64,000 nucleotides of DNA, taken from Oncomelania hupensis (taxonomy: Eukaryota > Mollusca > Gastropoda > Littorinimorpha > Pomatiopsidae). Location: contig JBAHVR010000224.1 in NCBI GenBank assembly GCA_036898135.1, positions 22,501-86,500 on the forward strand. The letters run 5' to 3'. Of the stretch, positions 60,679 to 64,000 are shown one piece after another; the stretch's first letter is position 1; every line of letters begins with the position of its first letter. The notes below the pieces were generated by a model. It saw only the letters and a list, made by a program, of their open reading frames with translations, was not told the DNA's origin and did not search any database. The position numbers and the translations under genes were made by a program.

Positions 60679-62459
60679 CAAAGAACGTACAGCTTCACAA
60701 AGAAGGATCATAACGCCACACCGCTATATAAAAAGTGATGACAGATGCGTTTGGCGCGCACCAAGCGGATGGTCTGAACGCTCGTTGCAAGGGACGTAAT
60801 CCTCTGCTTAGCAATACGTAAACAAACCTTGCCGCAGGACTTTTTTTGAACCCTAAACATGATCCTTTTGTAGTAAAACGAACTCAAAAATGTTTTATTT
60901 ATACAAGTAAATACTTTTTTTTAATTCACATTAATTACCAAAGCTGTTCGATTCATGATTTTAGGCAGACCTATCACACAGTAACTGACCAGCAAAAAAG
61001 TGTGACATTAAAAACAAACACGGTGCTTGCCTTTATTATAGATTCATTAGTGCGCAACCACTTGGCAACAAACCTGTTAATTAATGCAATTATTCAGTAG
61101 TACTGAATTGCTCTTGTTGTGCAGTTATTGCCTTGTTTTCTCCTTTATATGAAAGTGTGAATCTGCCTATTAATTGAGTGCATGACTGCGTGTGTATTAA
61201 TTTGTGCTGTAGGCCTACACATGCAACAGGGTTTTTTTCTTCTGAGAAAGCTCGAGTGCATTTATAACTTTTGTCTGAACTTGTTATGAAATAACTTCAT
61301 AATGCATTCCTGTGTAGCCTACTCAGGCCTGTATGTGTGCAACTGTATAATACTAATAGGCATATTTGCCGAGAAAAAGAAATCGGTGACCATTCCTATA
61401 ATAAGACAGGGAAAAAAATCAGTGACCAGACAGTTAAGAAGACGGACAAGCAAGTGAAAATGAACAAAAACAGTGCATTACTGAACTTGCATGTCATTTA
61501 ATTGTATTACAATACAACATGCAACAAATTGAAACATAGCCATGTAAAGTGCCAAAGCACAAAAACATGCCCAAAGTTAATTGATAAGAATTTAGAGAAG
61601 CAATAGGAATTATTAGGAAATCTACACACACACACACTTGATTCTGAAGAAACATTTTGATTTTAATAATTCACTTCACTTTTAAGATTCCTACAAACTT
61701 GATATTAGTTTGTAAACTGTTTTTAATGTTTCAATTTCACATATACATGCATTCATCAAAAGGCCTTTCTTATAGAATTACTCAAGTTAAGACAGGGAGA
61801 TAAACTAGAAACACTGAAGACGCAAAAAATACACAACAGTTGGAACGCAACACCAATTTACGTTTTGCTAATTTTATGGTTCTCTTCTTCCTCACATAAG
61901 ATAATAGAATAATAATTAAAACGGAATTCAAAAAAACTATATTCAAGAAAACTATAAGTCTTATAGTAATAAAATAATAAGTATTAAGTAGCTGAACTTT
62001 AATATGAATTTATCTCTCTCTGAAACAACCCCGTTCCGGTCTGACAGACAATTACGTTTATGAAAATATGAAAACATTGTTACAAACTTAGTTTCAATAT
62101 TATATTTTGAACAAGTAAATCATAAAAATATAAATATTCAAATTACCGTGTCTGTCATGAACAGAATCCAGAATCACCACAGTGAAAAATAGAAATAGCA
62201 TACACCACAATATTTTCGAGTCGCAAAGAATAGCATTCACTCTTCTTTTTTCACAGTCTATCTTTCATTCCAATTTTTCTATCCTAGCCCTACTTCATCC
62301 GCATGCTTGCAACCTCCCGCAGCTTCACACATGCTGTCCGCCATGTTATCAACACTAGCCGGCTAGCAAAGCTTCAGACCCCCCGCTTGGGGGCGCTGTA
62401 CTCTCGATTTTGCACGCTTTTGAGTTATGCACCTTCTTTGTGAAGCTGTACGTTCTTTG
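60679..62459. mobile_element. Long inverted repeat pair (perfect 28 bp arms)
   Basis: The 28 bases at 60679-60706 (AAGAACGTACAGCTTCACAA core) recur exactly inverted at 62432-62459. Similarity extends a little on both sides (GTTTACG/GTAAAC outside, CATAAC inside). The 1.7 kb between is AT-rich without a plausible ORF. It could be a non-autonomous DNA transposon; true termini and target duplication were not resolved. Confidence 0.5.
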
Positions 62460-63426
62460 GTTTACGATCAAGTTTGGGGTACAGTTAAAACAAAGACTTA
62501 TTAAAGTTGTCATGTACTTTGACAATGAAAAAGTTAACTGTCACGCTCAAAACAGTAAAGAAAAAAAAGATAAACAGTGGATGAAGAAGTAGAAGAAGAA
62601 GAAGAAGAAGAAGAAGAAGAAGAAGATGGTGATGATGATCATCAACAACAACAACAACGGGGCCCTGATCATCATCGAATCGCAAAGAAAGCTATCATGA
62701 CCTACTAGACTTAAATCCCTATATCAGCATACATTAAATATTGTAATAAATAAATACAGAATGCACAAAATAATTATAATAAACATATGCGGGCAATGAA
62801 TGAAACATATAATAACACACTGCTCAGTTTTTTGGTTTCTATAAAAGTATAAGAACTTATATGGATTAAAATAAATATATAGTTGCGTCTTCTGTTTAGC
62901 GTTTGCAATCACCATGTTTAATGATTTAATTATATCCGTCTTTCTTACCACGCAGCATTGTGCACTAAAGAGTTTAGATAATGGCGTATAGGAAAGGCTT
63001 AGAGTGGAAACACTCCATCCAACAAAACAAGGTGGAATTGTAAGGAATAGGATCTTGTTAAGTGCATTGCCCTTTCCCTTATCCATTATCGCTGCACCAT
63101 AATACGGCATAATGCTTTACTCGAATAAAGCCCTTTTATTAATTATTGTATTTGTTTATTAATTATATAATTTATTGATAAATGTATTAATTATTTATTT
63201 CCTCTATTTATTTGCCATTGTGTTTATGCTATAATCGAAGATTGAAGGTTTAATTTATTTATTAATATTTATTAATTTTTAAAGTTAAACGGCGTTATGT
63301 TTTTTTTCTGTCAATTTGAACCGAACAACAACAACAAAACCATCACCACCACCAGTAATAACACACATTCATTTCACCTCCTCGCTTTCTCCTATCTCTC
63401 CCTCGTATTTTCACCCACTCACCCAT
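62460..63426. other. No gene; short (GAA)n
   Basis: A (GAA)n run lies at 62586-62626, followed by AT-rich sequence with many TTATTAATTA motifs. No protein-like frame was seen. Confidence 0.6.
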
Positions 63427-63825
63427 ACCTATCCTATCCCGTAACTCGAAAGTCGTTGGGGCACCACAGATGATCGTTTAACCAGCGTATTCCATCTTTC
63501 TCTGTCCACAGCAACCCTCATGGCTTCGCTCAGTGTCAAGCCAGTCCATTCTTAAATGTTGTCCTCCCTCCTCTTCTTCTGTCTCCCTCTTCTTCTGCCT
63601 CTTTGCACCGTGCCTTGCAGGATAGTTTTTGCAATGCCTGATGCTCTGTTGACGTGGCAATACCATCGAAGTTTTCTTTTCTTCACCACTGTGAGCATGT
63701 CATAGTATTGTAGCTTGTGTGATGGTCTGTCGGATTTCGTCGTTGGTGATGTGCTGGGTATAGGAAATGCCCAGAATGCTGATGTCTTCTGTAGCACCTC
63801 GTCTCCATGCTTTGTATTCTTAGTT
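63427..63825 (-). mobile_element. LINE-B 3' end
   Basis: On the minus strand frameshifted coding gives [51 protein letters not shown] and [16 protein letters not shown] text, ending CGAGTTACGGGATAGGATAGG at 63427. Confidence 0.8.
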
Positions 63826-64000
63826 CTTCACCCATACACATTGAACCAAATATTCCTTATATGTAGCATAAATTAAAGACAGAACGGCTTGCAGACGATT
63901 TCCGTGAAAGCAGCTTTAGACTAACACTTCATGTTGTTATGGTATGGTGTACATAATACACAAACTATTGATACTTATTATTAATATCAATAAAAACTAA

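Overview
This is animal nuclear DNA, most likely from a lophotrochozoan and probably a gastropod mollusc. It has one intron-rich metazoan gene with canonical GT-AG splice sites, a very high load of retroelements typical of mollusc genomes, long (GA)n, (GAA)n and (TAA)n microsatellites, and TTAGGG telomere-type repeats. Nothing bacterial is present. The species call is inference.

The only convincing host gene is a Kelch-like gene of the KLHL1/4/5 group on the minus strand. Ten exons between 24041 and 7564 join in frame across consistent intron phases and give about 624 residues: a His-rich N-terminal piece, BTB, BACK and six kelch blades. The 5' end is missing, because the first recognisable exon has an upstream splice acceptor. 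Downstream of the stop lies about 6 kb of AT-rich, gene-free DNA that may be a long 3' UTR ending near 1555. The 9.4 kb intron after the BTB exon is packed with LINE pieces, SINEs, microsatellites and a 1.5 kb solo LTR.

Everything from about 26 kb rightward is intergenic or intronic and dominated by mobile DNA, whose history can be read from target-site duplications. An intact-ended LTR retrotransposon (36409-41920) has 638 bp LTRs differing at one base and a perfect 5 bp duplication. Its integrase lies before the reverse transcriptase remnant, the Ty1/copia-like pol order of the Gmr1 group of Ty3/gypsy elements. The RT core and RNase H are deleted and integrase is frameshifted. Three solo LTRs of one 1.5 kb family and a fourth of about 2.0 kb are flanked by 5 bp duplications. 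A dispersed element of 580-620 bp ('element A') occurs in three full-length copies with 10-12 bp duplications and as 58-60 bp 3' stubs. A LINE family with (GGATA)n tails occurs repeatedly, once nested into its own kind in opposite orientation. A 1.17 kb terminal-inverted-repeat element carries a degenerate zinc-finger ORF. Several inverted-repeat elements and minisatellites complete the window.

The most interesting signals are the pol-rearranged, RT-deleted but very young LTR element; the 30 bp minisatellite split by two datable insertions; element A and its extreme 5' truncations; and the direct repeats bracketing the BTB exon of the KLHL gene.
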